NCBI GenBank assembly: GCA_023388255.1
Contig: JAEWGO010000007.1
Location: 186,001 to 250,000 of the forward strand
DNA: 64,000 nt
Origin: Pseudomonadota bacterium
Lineage (GTDB): Bacteria; Pseudomonadota; Gammaproteobacteria; Xanthomonadales; Rhodanobacteraceae
Reading direction: 5' to 3'
Below, piece after piece: positions 35,193-46,193 of this stretch. The first letter of the stretch is position 1. Each line of letters starts with the position of its first letter. The notes below the pieces were generated by a model, which was given only the letters and a program-made list of their open reading frames with translations, did no database searches and was not told the DNA's origin. The position numbers were made by a program, and so were the translations under genes.

Positions 35193-36353
<1,161 letters not shown>

Positions 36354-36366
36354 GGAGCAATAGAGA

Positions 36367-37239
<873 letters not shown>

Positions 37240-37265
37240 CGCGCTCCAGGCGCAAGGCACTCCCG

Positions 37266-37300
37266 AAGGGCTGCGGAGCGATCCGCGGCCCTTTGTTTTT
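37266..37300 (+). terminator. Intrinsic terminator of sucCD
   Basis: GGGCTGCGGA-gcga-TCCGCGGCCC (10 bp stem with one G-T pair) followed by TTTGTTTTT, about 27 bases after the sucD stop. A classical rho-independent terminator. Confidence 0.85.
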
Positions 37301-37359
37301 CCGGAAGCCGTGCACCTCGCGGGCTATCATTCGACGCACGCGCCTTCATTTCGACCGCC

Positions 37360-38994
37360 ATGGCCACACCACTCCGCATCGCCCTCGCACAGTTCGATTT
37401 CCCGGTCGGCGCCGTCGGCGCCAATGAGCAGCGGATCGCCGCATTGATCGCCGAGGCGCGCGACGTACACCGCGCTGACCTGGTTTTGTTCCCCGAGCTC
37501 GCGCTCAGCGGCTATCCGCCGGAAGACCTGCTGCTGCGACCCGGCTTTCTTGCCGGATGCGCGGCGGCGATGCAGCGCATCGCGAAGGACACGCATGGCA
37601 TTGTTGCCGTGGTTGGCTGGCCGGAGTCGGACGGGGCGGTTGTCTACAACGCGGTCAGCGTGCTGCGCGACGGCGCGATCGAAACGACGTATCGCAAGCG
37701 CGAACTGCCGAACTACGCGGTGTTCGACGAGCGCCGCTATTTCGAAGTCGCACCGGAGGCGGCGCCTTGCGTGTTCGAGCTCGGCGGCGTGCGCTGCGGC
37801 GTGGTCATTTGCGAAGACATCTGGTTCGCCGAGCCGGCCGGTGCAGCCGCGCGAGCCGGCGCGCAATTGCTGCTGGTGCCCAACGCCTCGCCGTTCGAGC
37901 GCGACAAGCACGCCCAGCGCGATGCGTTGCTTGCGACACGCGTTGGCGAGACCGGCTTGGCCGTCGCGTATCTCAATCTCGTCGGTGGCCAGGACGCGCT
38001 GGTGTTCGATGGCGCGTCGGTGCTGGCGGACGGCGACGGCACGATCCATCCGGCTGCGCGCGCGTTCGAGGATCACTGGCTGATTGCGGATTTCGACGCG
38101 TCCACGCGCCGCTTCCTGCCGGTGTCGTGGCCGGTCGAGGACGACGAGAGCCGCGACGCCCTTGCCTGGCGCGCGATCGTGCGTGGCACGCGCGACTACT
38201 GCGCGAAGAACGGCTTCGACAAGGTCTGGATCGGCCTTTCCGGAGGCATCGACTCGGCACTGGTGCTGGCGATCGCAGTCGACGCGCTCGGCGCGGACAA
38301 CGTGACCGGCGTGCGCTTGCCGTCGCGCTACACCTCCGGTCTCAGCAACGATCTCGCCGACGAACAGGCGCGCTCGCTCGGCGTGAAGCTGTTGTCGGTG
38401 CCGATCGAAGCGCCGTTCAAGGGCTTCATGGAAGCGCTGGCGCCGGCATTCGCCGGCAACTCGCCGGACGTGACCGAGGAAAACCTGCAGTCGCGTTGTC
38501 GCGGCACGATCCTGATGGCGCTGTCGAACAAGTTCGGCGGCCTCGTGCTGACCACCGGCAACAAGAGCGAATACGCGGTCGGTTACGCGACGATCTATGG
38601 CGACATGTGCGGCGGCTACGCGCCAATCAAGGATCTGTACAAGACCGAGGTGTTCGCGCTGGCGAACTGGCGCAACGCGGTCGGTGGCGCGCCGGTGATC
38701 CCGCCGGCGGTGATCGCACGTCCGCCATCGGCGGAGTTGCGCGAGAACCAGACCGATCAGGATTCATTGCCACCGTACGACGTGCTCGATGCGATCTTGC
38801 TGCGCCACGTCGACCAGGAGCAATCGCGCGACGAGATCGTGCGCGCCGGTTTCGACGCGGCCACGGTCGATCGCGTGCTGCGGCTGGTGCGCATCTCGGA
38901 GTGGAAGCGCCAGCAGGCCGCGCCGGGGCCGAAGGTGTCGCGCCGCGCGTTCGGGCGCGAACGGCGCTATCCGATCACGTCGGGTTGGCGCTGA
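37360..38994 (+). CDS. nadE: Glutamine-dependent NAD+ synthetase
   Basis: NadE makes NAD+ from deamido-NAD+ using ammonia released from glutamine. The 544-residue protein has an N-terminal nitrilase-type glutaminase domain with the Glu-Lys-Cys triad (LFPELALSGYPPEDLL, TYRKRELPNY, VVICEDIWF) and a C-terminal synthetase domain with the P-loop SGGIDS and the TTGNKSEYAVGYAT motif. It starts at ATG 37360 after the sucCD terminator and is convergent with bamD. Confidence 0.96.
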   Translation: MATPLRIALAQFDFPVGAVGANEQRIAALIAEARDVHRADLVLFPELALSGYPPEDLLLRPGFLAGCAAAMQRIAKDTHGIVAVVGWPESDGAVVYNAVSVLRDGAIETTYRKRELPNYAVFDERRYFEVAPEAAPCVFELGGVRCGVVICEDIWFAEPAGAAARAGAQLLLVPNASPFERDKHAQRDALLATRVGETGLAVAYLNLVGGQDALVFDGASVLADGDGTIHPAARAFEDHWLIADFDASTRRFLPVSWPVEDDESRDALAWRAIVRGTRDYCAKNGFDKVWIGLSGGIDSALVLAIAVDALGADNVTGVRLPSRYTSGLSNDLADEQARSLGVKLLSVPIEAPFKGFMEALAPAFAGNSPDVTEENLQSRCRGTILMALSNKFGGLVLTTGNKSEYAVGYATIYGDMCGGYAPIKDLYKTEVFALANWRNAVGGAPVIPPAVIARPPSAELRENQTDQDSLPPYDVLDAILLRHVDQEQSRDEIVRAGFDAATVDRVLRLVRISEWKRQQAAPGPKVSRRAFGRERRYPITSGWR

Positions 38995-38995
38995 C

Positions 38996-39030
38996 GCCAA
39001 AAAGAACGATGCCCGCGGGAGCGGGCATCG
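38996..39030 (-). terminator. Terminator of bamD
   Basis: The inverted repeat CGATGCCCGC/GCGGGCATCG (39007-39030, 4 nt loop) is followed on the minus strand by TTCTTTTTGG. It lies just after the bamD stop and also just after the convergent nadE stop, so it can serve both genes, with the T-run on the bamD side. Confidence 0.75.
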
Positions 39031-39051
39031 TGGACATCGGAGTGGGACGTA

Positions 39052-39891
39052 TCAGCCGCGATTCATCAGCGGGATGAGCTTCCACCAGTTCGAGCGGTAG
39101 CGCGGCCAATCGCCCTTGAAAAACGGGTGGTCGGGGTAGTTGAGCTTCAGCACGCACTCGGCGTCGTCGGCGAGCTTGTCCTGTCCGAGTTTGCGATAGC
39201 TCTCGATCATGATCGCCAGCGCGTCGCCGGCCTGCGGCGACTGCGGGTAGGTTTCGATGATAGCCTTCGCGCGGTTCGCTGCCCCGACATAGGCGTTGCG
39301 CTTGAGGTAGAACATGGCGATGTTGAGATCGGCCTGTGCCATGCCGTTGCGCAGGTAGATCATGCGCTGGCGCGCGTCTGCGGCATAGCGGCTCTGCGGA
39401 TAGCGGTTGACCAGTGCGCCGAAGTCGTCGAACGACTGCTTCAGGTTGGCCTGGTCGCGCTTGGTCATGTCCTGGCCGGTATAGCGTTCGAGCACGCCAC
39501 CGGAGCGATTGAAGTTGATCAGGCCGCGCAGGTAGTACGCGTAGTCGATGTGCTTGTGCGTCGGATAGGTCTTGATGAAGCGGTTGACCGTCGAATATGC
39601 CTCGTCCGGCTTGTCCGCCTTGTATTGCGCATAGGCAAGATTCAACTGCGACTGTTCGGTGTACGGCCCGAACGGGAAGCGCGAGATCAGGCGCTGGAAA
39701 TAGCGCGTCGCGCCGTCGTTGTTGCCGCTGTCGAGCAGTTCGACGCCGCGCTGATAGAGCTGCTCGACTGGCAAGGTGTCGACCTGGTCGCCCTTCTTGC
39801 CGCGATGGAACAGGGAGCAACCCGCCAGTGCCGCGAACAGGACGACGAGGGCGACGCGCAGGATGAAGCGGAAAGCTGGGGAAACTCGCAT
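39052..39891 (-). CDS. bamD: Outer-membrane assembly lipoprotein BamD
   Basis: BamD is the essential TPR lipoprotein of the BAM complex that inserts outer-membrane beta-barrels. From ATG 39891 (MRVSPAFRFILRV) the 279-residue precursor has a signal peptide ending in the lipobox LAGC, then tandem TPR-like repeats (LYQRGVELLDSGNNDGATRY, FPFGPYTEQSQLNLAYAQYK). The frame is open 79 codons upstream but has no signal-peptide logic. It is divergent from rluD. Confidence 0.95.
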   Translation of the reverse strand: MRVSPAFRFILRVALVVLFAALAGCSLFHRGKKGDQVDTLPVEQLYQRGVELLDSGNNDGATRYFQRLISRFPFGPYTEQSQLNLAYAQYKADKPDEAYSTVNRFIKTYPTHKHIDYAYYLRGLINFNRSGGVLERYTGQDMTKRDQANLKQSFDDFGALVNRYPQSRYAADARQRMIYLRNGMAQADLNIAMFYLKRNAYVGAANRAKAIIETYPQSPQAGDALAIMIESYRKLGQDKLADDAECVLKLNYPDHPFFKGDWPRYRSNWWKLIPLMNRG

Positions 39892-40093
39892 GCGGATGGC
39901 GGGCTCTGCGATGATGGTGGATGGGATGGCCGGTCGGGAAGCCCGGGATGCCGGGTTAGCCCAGAACCGTGCCGTCGACCCGGCGTGGTATGCAGGATCG
40001 GGCCGCCGACGCGCCAATGCGTCGCGCTTCGATCCACGATCATAACCCGAACCCCGCACGCGCTGGAAACCTATGACTTGCAAGGATTTGAGC

Positions 40094-41059
40094 ATGACCG
40101 AAGCGGAATCCAGCCTGAATGTCACCATGCCGCTGGAGCTGGCCGGGCGGCGTTTCGACCAGGCGTTGGCCGAACTGTTCCCGGACTACTCGCGTTCGCG
40201 TCTGACCGCATGGATCAAGTCCGGCGCCGTGCTTCTCGATGGCGAGGTAGTGGTGCCGCGGCAGATCGTGCGCGGCGGCGAAGCGGTCGCATTGCGCGTG
40301 CAGCTGGAGCGCGAGATCGGTGCGGAACCCGAGGCGATCGTGCTCGACATCGTGCACGAGGACGCCGACATCATCGTCGTCAACAAGCCGGCCGGGCTGG
40401 TCGTGCATCCCGGCGCCGGCAATCCGGCCGGCACCTTGCAGAACGGGCTGCTGCACCACGATCCGAAACTCGCCGAGATCCCGCGCGGCGGCATCGTGCA
40501 CCGGCTCGACAAGGACACCTCCGGCCTGATGGTCGTCGCGCGCAGCATGCGCGCGCACACGTCGCTGGTCGAACAATTGTCCGCGCGCGACGTGCATCGC
40601 CAGTATGCAGCGATCGTCTACGGTGCGATGGTCGCCGGCGGCAGGGTCGACGCGCCGCTGGGCCGCCATCCGCATGATCGCCTCAAGCAGGCCGTGCGCG
40701 AGGACGGTCGCGACGCGATCACGCACTACCGCGTGCGCGAGCGCTTCCGCACGATGACTTTGGTCGAGTGCCGTCTCGAAACCGGCCGCACACACCAGAT
40801 CCGCGTGCACATGGCGCACGTGAAGCATCCGCTGGTTGGCGATACGCAGTATGGTGGCCTGCTCAAGCTGCCGAAGGGCGCGAGCGACGAACTGGTCGCG
40901 GCCCTGCGTGGTTTCCGGCGCCAGGCGCTGCATGCGGAGCGTCTCGAGTTCGTGCATCCGAAAACGCGCAAGACCATCGCGATCGAGGCAGAGCTGCCGG
41001 CGGACATGCTGGGGCTGATCGGCGCGCTGCGCACGGACACGCGCGACCACGCGGCGTGA
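40094..41059 (+). CDS. rluD: 23S rRNA pseudouridine synthase RluD
   Basis: RluD modifies U1911, U1915 and U1917 of 23S rRNA helix 69. The protein has an N-terminal S4 RNA-binding domain (FDQALAELFPDYSRSRLTAW), then the catalytic motif GIVHRLDKDTSG with the nucleophilic aspartate, and the RTHQIRVHMAHVKHPLVGD box. The start chosen is ATG 40094 (MTEAESSLNV); ATG 40073 is also in frame. Gene order bamD (divergent)-rluD-pgeF-clpB is conserved in gammaproteobacteria. Confidence 0.95.
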   Translation: MTEAESSLNVTMPLELAGRRFDQALAELFPDYSRSRLTAWIKSGAVLLDGEVVVPRQIVRGGEAVALRVQLEREIGAEPEAIVLDIVHEDADIIVVNKPAGLVVHPGAGNPAGTLQNGLLHHDPKLAEIPRGGIVHRLDKDTSGLMVVARSMRAHTSLVEQLSARDVHRQYAAIVYGAMVAGGRVDAPLGRHPHDRLKQAVREDGRDAITHYRVRERFRTMTLVECRLETGRTHQIRVHMAHVKHPLVGDTQYGGLLKLPKGASDELVAALRGFRRQALHAERLEFVHPKTRKTIAIEAELPADMLGLIGALRTDTRDHAA

Positions 41060-41079
41060 CGGGCGGGCGGCGCGGAGCG

Positions 41080-41829
41080 ATGCACCCCGATGCCGTCCTC
41101 CAGCCCGACTGGCCACTGCCGCCGGGCGTGCGTGCGGCGGTGACCACGCGGCACATCGCCGGACATTCGCGGCCACCGCATGACGCGTTCAATCTCGGCG
41201 CGCGCTGTGGCGACGATCCGCGCGCGGTCGCGGCCAATCGCGCCGCGCTCGTGCAATGGCTCGATCTGCCGGCCGCGCCGCGCTGGCTGCACCAGGTGCA
41301 CGGCATCGACGTGGTCGATGCCGATGCGTTGTCCGTGCGGGAAGAACCCGTCGCCGATGCTGCGGTCGCGCGCGGCCACGCGGTCCTCGCGATCCTCACC
41401 GCGGACTGCCTGCCGATCCTGTTCTGCAGCGACGACGGTGGCGCGATCGCGGCGGCGCACGCCGGCTGGCGCGGCCTCGCCGGGGGCGTGATCGAGGCGA
41501 CCCTGGCGCGACTCGAAGTGCCCGCGGCGCGCGTACTGGCCTGGCTCGGGCCGGCGATTGGCGCGGCCTCCTACGAAGTCGGCGACGAGGTCCGCGCCGC
41601 GTTCGTGGCGACGCAGGCGCAGGCGGTGGATGCGTTTGTGCCCACGCGGCCCGGCCACTGGCAATGCGACCTGGCGGCTTTGGCCCGGCAGCGGCTTGCC
41701 GCCGCCGGGGTTGCGCGCGTGCATGGCGGTGACTTCGACACCGGCCGCGATGCGCGCTTCTATTCCTACCGGCGCGCGCGGGAAACGGGGCGCTTCGCCA
41801 GCCTGATCTGGCGCGTCGCGGCGCCGTAG
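41080..41829 (+). CDS. pgeF: Peptidoglycan editing factor PgeF (YfiH, multicopper-oxidase-like fold)
   Basis: YfiH/PgeF is a zinc-dependent enzyme related to laccase-domain proteins and FAMIN; in E. coli it prevents incorporation of wrong amino acids into peptidoglycan stem peptides. From ATG 41080 (GGAG just upstream) it is 249 residues with the three metal motifs WLHQVHG, LTADCLPIL and AAHAGWRGL. A GTG at 41056 would overlap the rluD stop. The position after rluD supports the call. Confidence 0.93.
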   Translation: MHPDAVLQPDWPLPPGVRAAVTTRHIAGHSRPPHDAFNLGARCGDDPRAVAANRAALVQWLDLPAAPRWLHQVHGIDVVDADALSVREEPVADAAVARGHAVLAILTADCLPILFCSDDGGAIAAAHAGWRGLAGGVIEATLARLEVPAARVLAWLGPAIGAASYEVGDEVRAAFVATQAQAVDAFVPTRPGHWQCDLAALARQRLAAAGVARVHGGDFDTGRDARFYSYRRARETGRFASLIWRVAAP

Positions 41830-41999
41830 GGCGTGGCTGCCGACCCGCCGGCGCGGTCCTCGATCGCCGGGGCGGCGGCGCGGTTCCTTGAACTATCGGT
41901 GCCTGCGACCCATCTCCAGCCGGGCCGGGCGGCGTCCGTCGCGCCGGTTCCGTCCGACCCCGCGCATCGCCGCGGACGTGCCGAAGGAGACCGCCCACC

Positions 42000-44591
42000 A
42001 TGCGCATGGACAAACTCACTTCCCGCTTCCAGCAGGCGCTCGCCGACGCGCAATCGCTGGCGGTTGGGCGCGACAACAACATGCTCGAGCCGGTGCACCT
42101 GATGAGTGCGCTGCTGAGCCAACAGGGCGGCTCGACGACGCCGCTGCTGGCCCAGGCCGGCGTCAACGTGGCGGCGCTGCGCACGCGCATCGGGCAGGCC
42201 GTGGAACACCTGCCCAAGGTGGCCGGGCAGGAGGGCAACCTCAACGTCTCCAACGATCTCAACCGCCTGCTCAACCTCACCGACAAGCTGGCCCAGCAGC
42301 GCGGAGATGCGTTCATCGCATCGGAGCTGTTCGTGCTCGCCGCGCTCGATGACAAGGGCGAGCTCGGCGCCGCGCTGAAGGCGGCCGGTGCGAACAAGGC
42401 GGCCATCGAAGCGGCGATCGAGAAGATGCGCGGAGGTGAAAAGGTGCAATCGGAAAACGCCGAGGAACAGCGCCAGGCGCTGGAGAAATACACCATCGAC
42501 CTGACCGCGCGCTCGGAGAAGGGCAAGCTCGATCCGGTGATCGGTCGCGACGAGGAAATCCGCCGCGTGATCCAGGTGCTGCAGCGGCGCACCAAGAACA
42601 ACCCGGTGCTGATCGGCGAGCCGGGCGTGGGCAAGACCGCGATCGTCGAGGGCCTGGCCCAGCGCATCGTCAATGACGAGGTGCCCGAGGGCCTGCGCGG
42701 CAAGCGCGTGCTGTCGCTCGACATGGGCGCGCTGATTGCCGGCGCGAAATTCCGCGGCGAGTTCGAGGAACGCCTGAAGGGCGTGCTGAATGACCTGGCC
42801 AAGCAGGAAGGCCAGGTCATCCTGTTCATCGACGAACTGCACACGATGGTCGGCGCCGGCAAGGCCGAGGGCGCGATGGACGCCGGCAACATGCTGAAGC
42901 CCGCGCTCGCGCGCGGCGAGCTGCACTGCATCGGCGCGACCACGCTGGATGAATACCGCAAGTACATCGAGAAGGACGCCGCACTGGAGCGGCGTTTCCA
43001 GAAGGTGTTCGTCGGCGAGCCGAGCGTCGAGGACACCATCGCGATCCTGCGCGGGCTGAAGGAAAAGTACGCCGTGCACCACGGCGTCGAGATCACCGAT
43101 CCCGCGATCGTCGCCGCGGCTACTTTGTCGCACCGTTACATCGCCGACCGCCAGCTGCCGGACAAGGCGATCGACCTGATGGACGAGGCGGCCTCGCGCA
43201 TCCGCATGGAGATCGATTCCAAGCCGGAGGAGCTCGACCGCAAGGAGCGCCGCCTGATCCAGCTCAAGATCCAGCGCGAGGCGCTGAAGAAAGAGAAGGA
43301 TGCGGAATCCAAGCAGCGCCTGGCCGACCTCGAACAGGAGATCGGCTCGCTCGAGCGCGAGTACTCCGACCTCAACGAAATCTGGAAGTCCGAGAAGGCG
43401 ACCTTGCAAGGCGCGACGAAGATCAAGGAGCAGATCGAGGCCGCGCGCCTCGAGCTCGAGGCCGCGCAGCGGCGGCAGGATTACGCCAAGATGAGCGAGA
43501 TCCAGTACGGCAGGATGCCGGAACTGGAGAAGCAGCTCAGCGCCGCGCAGGAGGCCGAGAAGAAAGGCTTCACGCTGTTGCAGGACAAGGTTACCGCGGA
43601 GGAGATCGCCGAAGTCGTGGCGCGCTGGACCGGCATTCCGGTCAGCAAGATGCTCGAAGGCGAGCGCGAGAAGCTCCTGAAAATGGAGGATGCGCTGCAT
43701 GCGCACGTGGTCGGCCAGGAGGAGGCGATCAAGGTCGTGTCCGACGCAGTGCGCCGTTCGCGTGCGGGGTTGTCCGACCCGAATCGCCCGAGCGGTTCAT
43801 TCCTGTTCCTTGGGCCTACCGGCGTCGGCAAGACCGAGCTGTGCAAGGCGCTCGCCGAGTTCCTGTTCGATGCGGCCGACGCGATGGTGCGCATCGACAT
43901 GAGCGAGTTCATGGAAAAGCATGCAGTGAGTCGCCTCGTCGGCGCGCCTCCGGGCTATGTCGGCTACGAGGAAGGCGGTTACCTGACCGAAGCGGTCCGT
44001 CGCCGCCCCTACAGCGTGATCCTGCTCGACGAGGTCGAGAAGGCGCATCCGGACGTGTTCAACATCTTGCTGCAGGTGCTCGACGACGGCCGCTTGACCG
44101 ACAGCCAGGGTCGCACGGTCGATTTCCGCAACACCGTCATCGTGATGACCTCGAACCTTGGTTCGCACCAGATCCAGGAGCTCGCCGGTGACGATTCCCC
44201 CGAGGCATACACGCAGATGAAGGCAGCGGTGATGGGCGTCGTACAGGCGCACTTCCGCCCGGAGTTCATCAACCGTCTCGACGACATCGTCGTGTTCCAT
44301 CCGCTCGACAAGATGCAGATCAAGCAGATCGCACGCATCCAGTTGCGCGGGCTGGAGAAGCGGCTGGCCGAGCGCGGCCTGCGCATCGACGTTGCCGACG
44401 AGGCGTTCGACCTGCTCGGCAACGTCGGCTTCGATCCGGTCTACGGCGCGCGGCCGCTGAAGCGCGCGATCCAGCAGCAGCTGGAAAATCCGCTGGCAAA
44501 GGAAATCCTCGAAGGCAGGTTCCAATCGGGCGATGTGGTGCGCGTCGTCGCGGAAGGCGGGCACCTGGTATTCCGCCGAGCGGGCGCTTGA
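42000..44591 (+). CDS. clpB: Disaggregase chaperone ClpB
   Basis: ClpB is the hexameric AAA+ disaggregase that works with DnaK. The 863-residue protein has the N-terminal Clp_N repeats, NBD1 with Walker A GEPGVGKTA, the long coiled-coil middle domain (EQEIGSLEREYSDLNEIWKS), NBD2 with Walker A GPTGVGKTE and the C-terminal D2-small domain. It lacks a ClpP loop, as expected. AAGGAG lies about 10 bases before the ATG. No heat-shock promoter was identified with confidence in the 170 bp upstream. Confidence 0.97.
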   Translation: MRMDKLTSRFQQALADAQSLAVGRDNNMLEPVHLMSALLSQQGGSTTPLLAQAGVNVAALRTRIGQAVEHLPKVAGQEGNLNVSNDLNRLLNLTDKLAQQRGDAFIASELFVLAALDDKGELGAALKAAGANKAAIEAAIEKMRGGEKVQSENAEEQRQALEKYTIDLTARSEKGKLDPVIGRDEEIRRVIQVLQRRTKNNPVLIGEPGVGKTAIVEGLAQRIVNDEVPEGLRGKRVLSLDMGALIAGAKFRGEFEERLKGVLNDLAKQEGQVILFIDELHTMVGAGKAEGAMDAGNMLKPALARGELHCIGATTLDEYRKYIEKDAALERRFQKVFVGEPSVEDTIAILRGLKEKYAVHHGVEITDPAIVAAATLSHRYIADRQLPDKAIDLMDEAASRIRMEIDSKPEELDRKERRLIQLKIQREALKKEKDAESKQRLADLEQEIGSLEREYSDLNEIWKSEKATLQGATKIKEQIEAARLELEAAQRRQDYAKMSEIQYGRMPELEKQLSAAQEAEKKGFTLLQDKVTAEEIAEVVARWTGIPVSKMLEGEREKLLKMEDALHAHVVGQEEAIKVVSDAVRRSRAGLSDPNRPSGSFLFLGPTGVGKTELCKALAEFLFDAADAMVRIDMSEFMEKHAVSRLVGAPPGYVGYEEGGYLTEAVRRRPYSVILLDEVEKAHPDVFNILLQVLDDGRLTDSQGRTVDFRNTVIVMTSNLGSHQIQELAGDDSPEAYTQMKAAVMGVVQAHFRPEFINRLDDIVVFHPLDKMQIKQIARIQLRGLEKRLAERGLRIDVADEAFDLLGNVGFDPVYGARPLKRAIQQQLENPLAKEILEGRFQSGDVVRVVAEGGHLVFRRAGA

Positions 44592-44603
44592 CCGATACGC
44601 CCT

Positions 44604-44640
44604 TGCGCATGCTGCGGCGTTCGGCGGCGCCGCATGCGCA
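44604..44640 (+). terminator. Hairpin after clpB
   Basis: TGCGCATGC then GCGGCG pair with CGCCGCATGCGCA across a short loop about 12 bases after the clpB stop. There is one unpaired base in the stem and no T-run, so it is a hairpin of probable but unproven terminator function. Confidence 0.4.
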
Positions 44641-44693
44641 TGCGTTGCTGCGGTGTAGACTGGTGCCCATTCAACCGCACGCAGGGGGTGCGC

Positions 44694-45443
44694 ATGGCTT
44701 GGGATATCCATTTTCTTCGATCATTCCTCGCATGCGGATTGCCGCGACGACGCGTGATGCTGTTCCTCGTTCTCTGCGCGCTCGCGTTTGCGCCGCTCGC
44801 GGCGGCGCGCGATCGCATCGATTGCAAGTCCAGCGGCCACAAGTACAACGAGTGCCGCACCCCGTTTCGCGCTCCGGTCCTTGTCGACCAGCTTTCGATG
44901 ACCGACTGCGTGCAAGGAAGGAACTGGGGCGTGCTCGATGACGACGGCACCGTCTGGGTCGATCAGGGATGCAGCGCGACGTTTGCCGAGGGCGGGCGCG
45001 GGCGCCATGGCGATCGCGGCCATGACGACCGGCGCGATGGCGGCATCGAATGTCGCAGCCGAGGCTATGCGTTCGAGCGCTGCGACGCGCGCTGGCGCGG
45101 CGCGCGGCTGGTGCGCAAGTTGTCGGACTCGGCCTGCGACGAGGGGCGTGGCTGGGGCGTGGATCGCGACGGCTTGTGGGTCGACAACGGCTGCGCAGGA
45201 TATTTCGTCGAGGATCGCGGCCGCGGCTGGCGGGACAATGGGCGCGGCAACGACTACGGCACGATCACCTGCGAGAGCCATGGCGGCAATTCCACGCGTT
45301 GTTCACTGCCGCGGGGGACGCGCGATGTCGGCATCGACGAGCAGCTATCCTCGGCGCAATGCCGGCGCGGAGACAGCTGGGACTTCGATGGCCGCGACAT
45401 CTGGGTTGCGAGCGGTTGTCGTGCGCGGTTCCGTTACTGGTAG
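44694..45443 (+). CDS. Secreted DUF3011-repeat protein (three repeats)
   Basis: A 249-residue protein with three DUF3011-type repeats, each a Cys-rich unit of the form IxCxS...Y..C, LV..LS...C..G..WG, VWVDQGC...F (about residues 41-100, 117-175, 190-249). An uncleaved start of about 22 residues precedes a hydrophobic signal-like segment (LFLVLCALAFAPLAAA), so secretion is likely. The start has AGGGGG before ATG 44694; ATG 44757 would give a more normal signal peptide. DUF3011 has no assigned function. A second family member is at 50867. Confidence 0.8.
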   Translation: MAWDIHFLRSFLACGLPRRRVMLFLVLCALAFAPLAAARDRIDCKSSGHKYNECRTPFRAPVLVDQLSMTDCVQGRNWGVLDDDGTVWVDQGCSATFAEGGRGRHGDRGHDDRRDGGIECRSRGYAFERCDARWRGARLVRKLSDSACDEGRGWGVDRDGLWVDNGCAGYFVEDRGRGWRDNGRGNDYGTITCESHGGNSTRCSLPRGTRDVGIDEQLSSAQCRRGDSWDFDGRDIWVASGCRARFRYW

Positions 45444-45461
45444 TCGAATCGGGAAGCCGAC

Positions 45462-46100
45462 ATGAGCGTCGAAACCGTCAAGGGCAAATTCGTCACGATC
45501 CATTTCGACGGTCCGCGTTGCGTCCATTCGCGCAACTGCGTGCTCGACCATCCTGACGTATTCGTGCCGAACGTCGAGGGCGAGTGGATCCATCCGGATG
45601 CGGCGAGCGCCGACGAAGTCATGCGCATCGCGAAGAATTGCCCGTCCGGTGCGATCCAGTGCGAACGCCATGACGGCGGTGCGCAGGAGGCGCCGCCGAT
45701 CGTCAACACCGTGCGCGTGCGCGAGAACGGCCCGCTCGCATTCAACGCGCCGTCGTCGATCCGCGGCAGGGCCGACGGTTTGCGCGCGACCTTGTGCCGA
45801 TGCGGCGCCTCGAAGAACAAGCCATGGTGTGATGGCAGTCACGCGGAGGTGAAGTTCAGCGCGACCGGCGAGCCGCCGATCGCCGAATCGAAACCGCTCG
45901 CTGCCCGCGATGGTCCGCTGCTGATAGAACCGCAGAAGGACGGCCCGCTCCACGTCAGCGGCAATCTCGAGGTCGTCAGCGGCACCGGTCACACGATCAA
46001 GCGCGTCACCGAAACCTGGCTGTGCCGCTGCGGCCATTCGCAGAACAAGCCGTTCTGCGACGGCAGTCATCGCAAGGTCGGTTTCGTCGCCGACTCGTAA
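45462..46100 (+). CDS. Iron-sulfur protein: divergent 4Fe-4S domain plus two CDGSH domains
   Basis: A 212-residue soluble protein. The N-terminal part fits the divergent ferredoxin-like Fer4_19 domain (FDGPRCVHSRNCVLDHP and later AKNCPSGAIQC). Two CDGSH zinc-finger-type [2Fe-2S] motifs follow: CRCGASKNKPWCDGSH and CRCGHSQNKPFCDGSH. Such fusions are known in bacteria; they are thought to act in redox or iron-sulfur handling, but the partner is unknown. It starts at ATG 45462, 18 bases after the DUF3011 gene stop. Confidence 0.88.
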   Translation: MSVETVKGKFVTIHFDGPRCVHSRNCVLDHPDVFVPNVEGEWIHPDAASADEVMRIAKNCPSGAIQCERHDGGAQEAPPIVNTVRVRENGPLAFNAPSSIRGRADGLRATLCRCGASKNKPWCDGSHAEVKFSATGEPPIAESKPLAARDGPLLIEPQKDGPLHVSGNLEVVSGTGHTIKRVTETWLCRCGHSQNKPFCDGSHRKVGFVADS

Positions 46101-46193
46101 TCCGTCCCTTCGCGGGCAACGGGCGACCGGTGTGGTCAATCGTGCTGCGGCGACGGCATGGCCTTGGCCGCGCGCTCACGCTACGCTCGCCAA

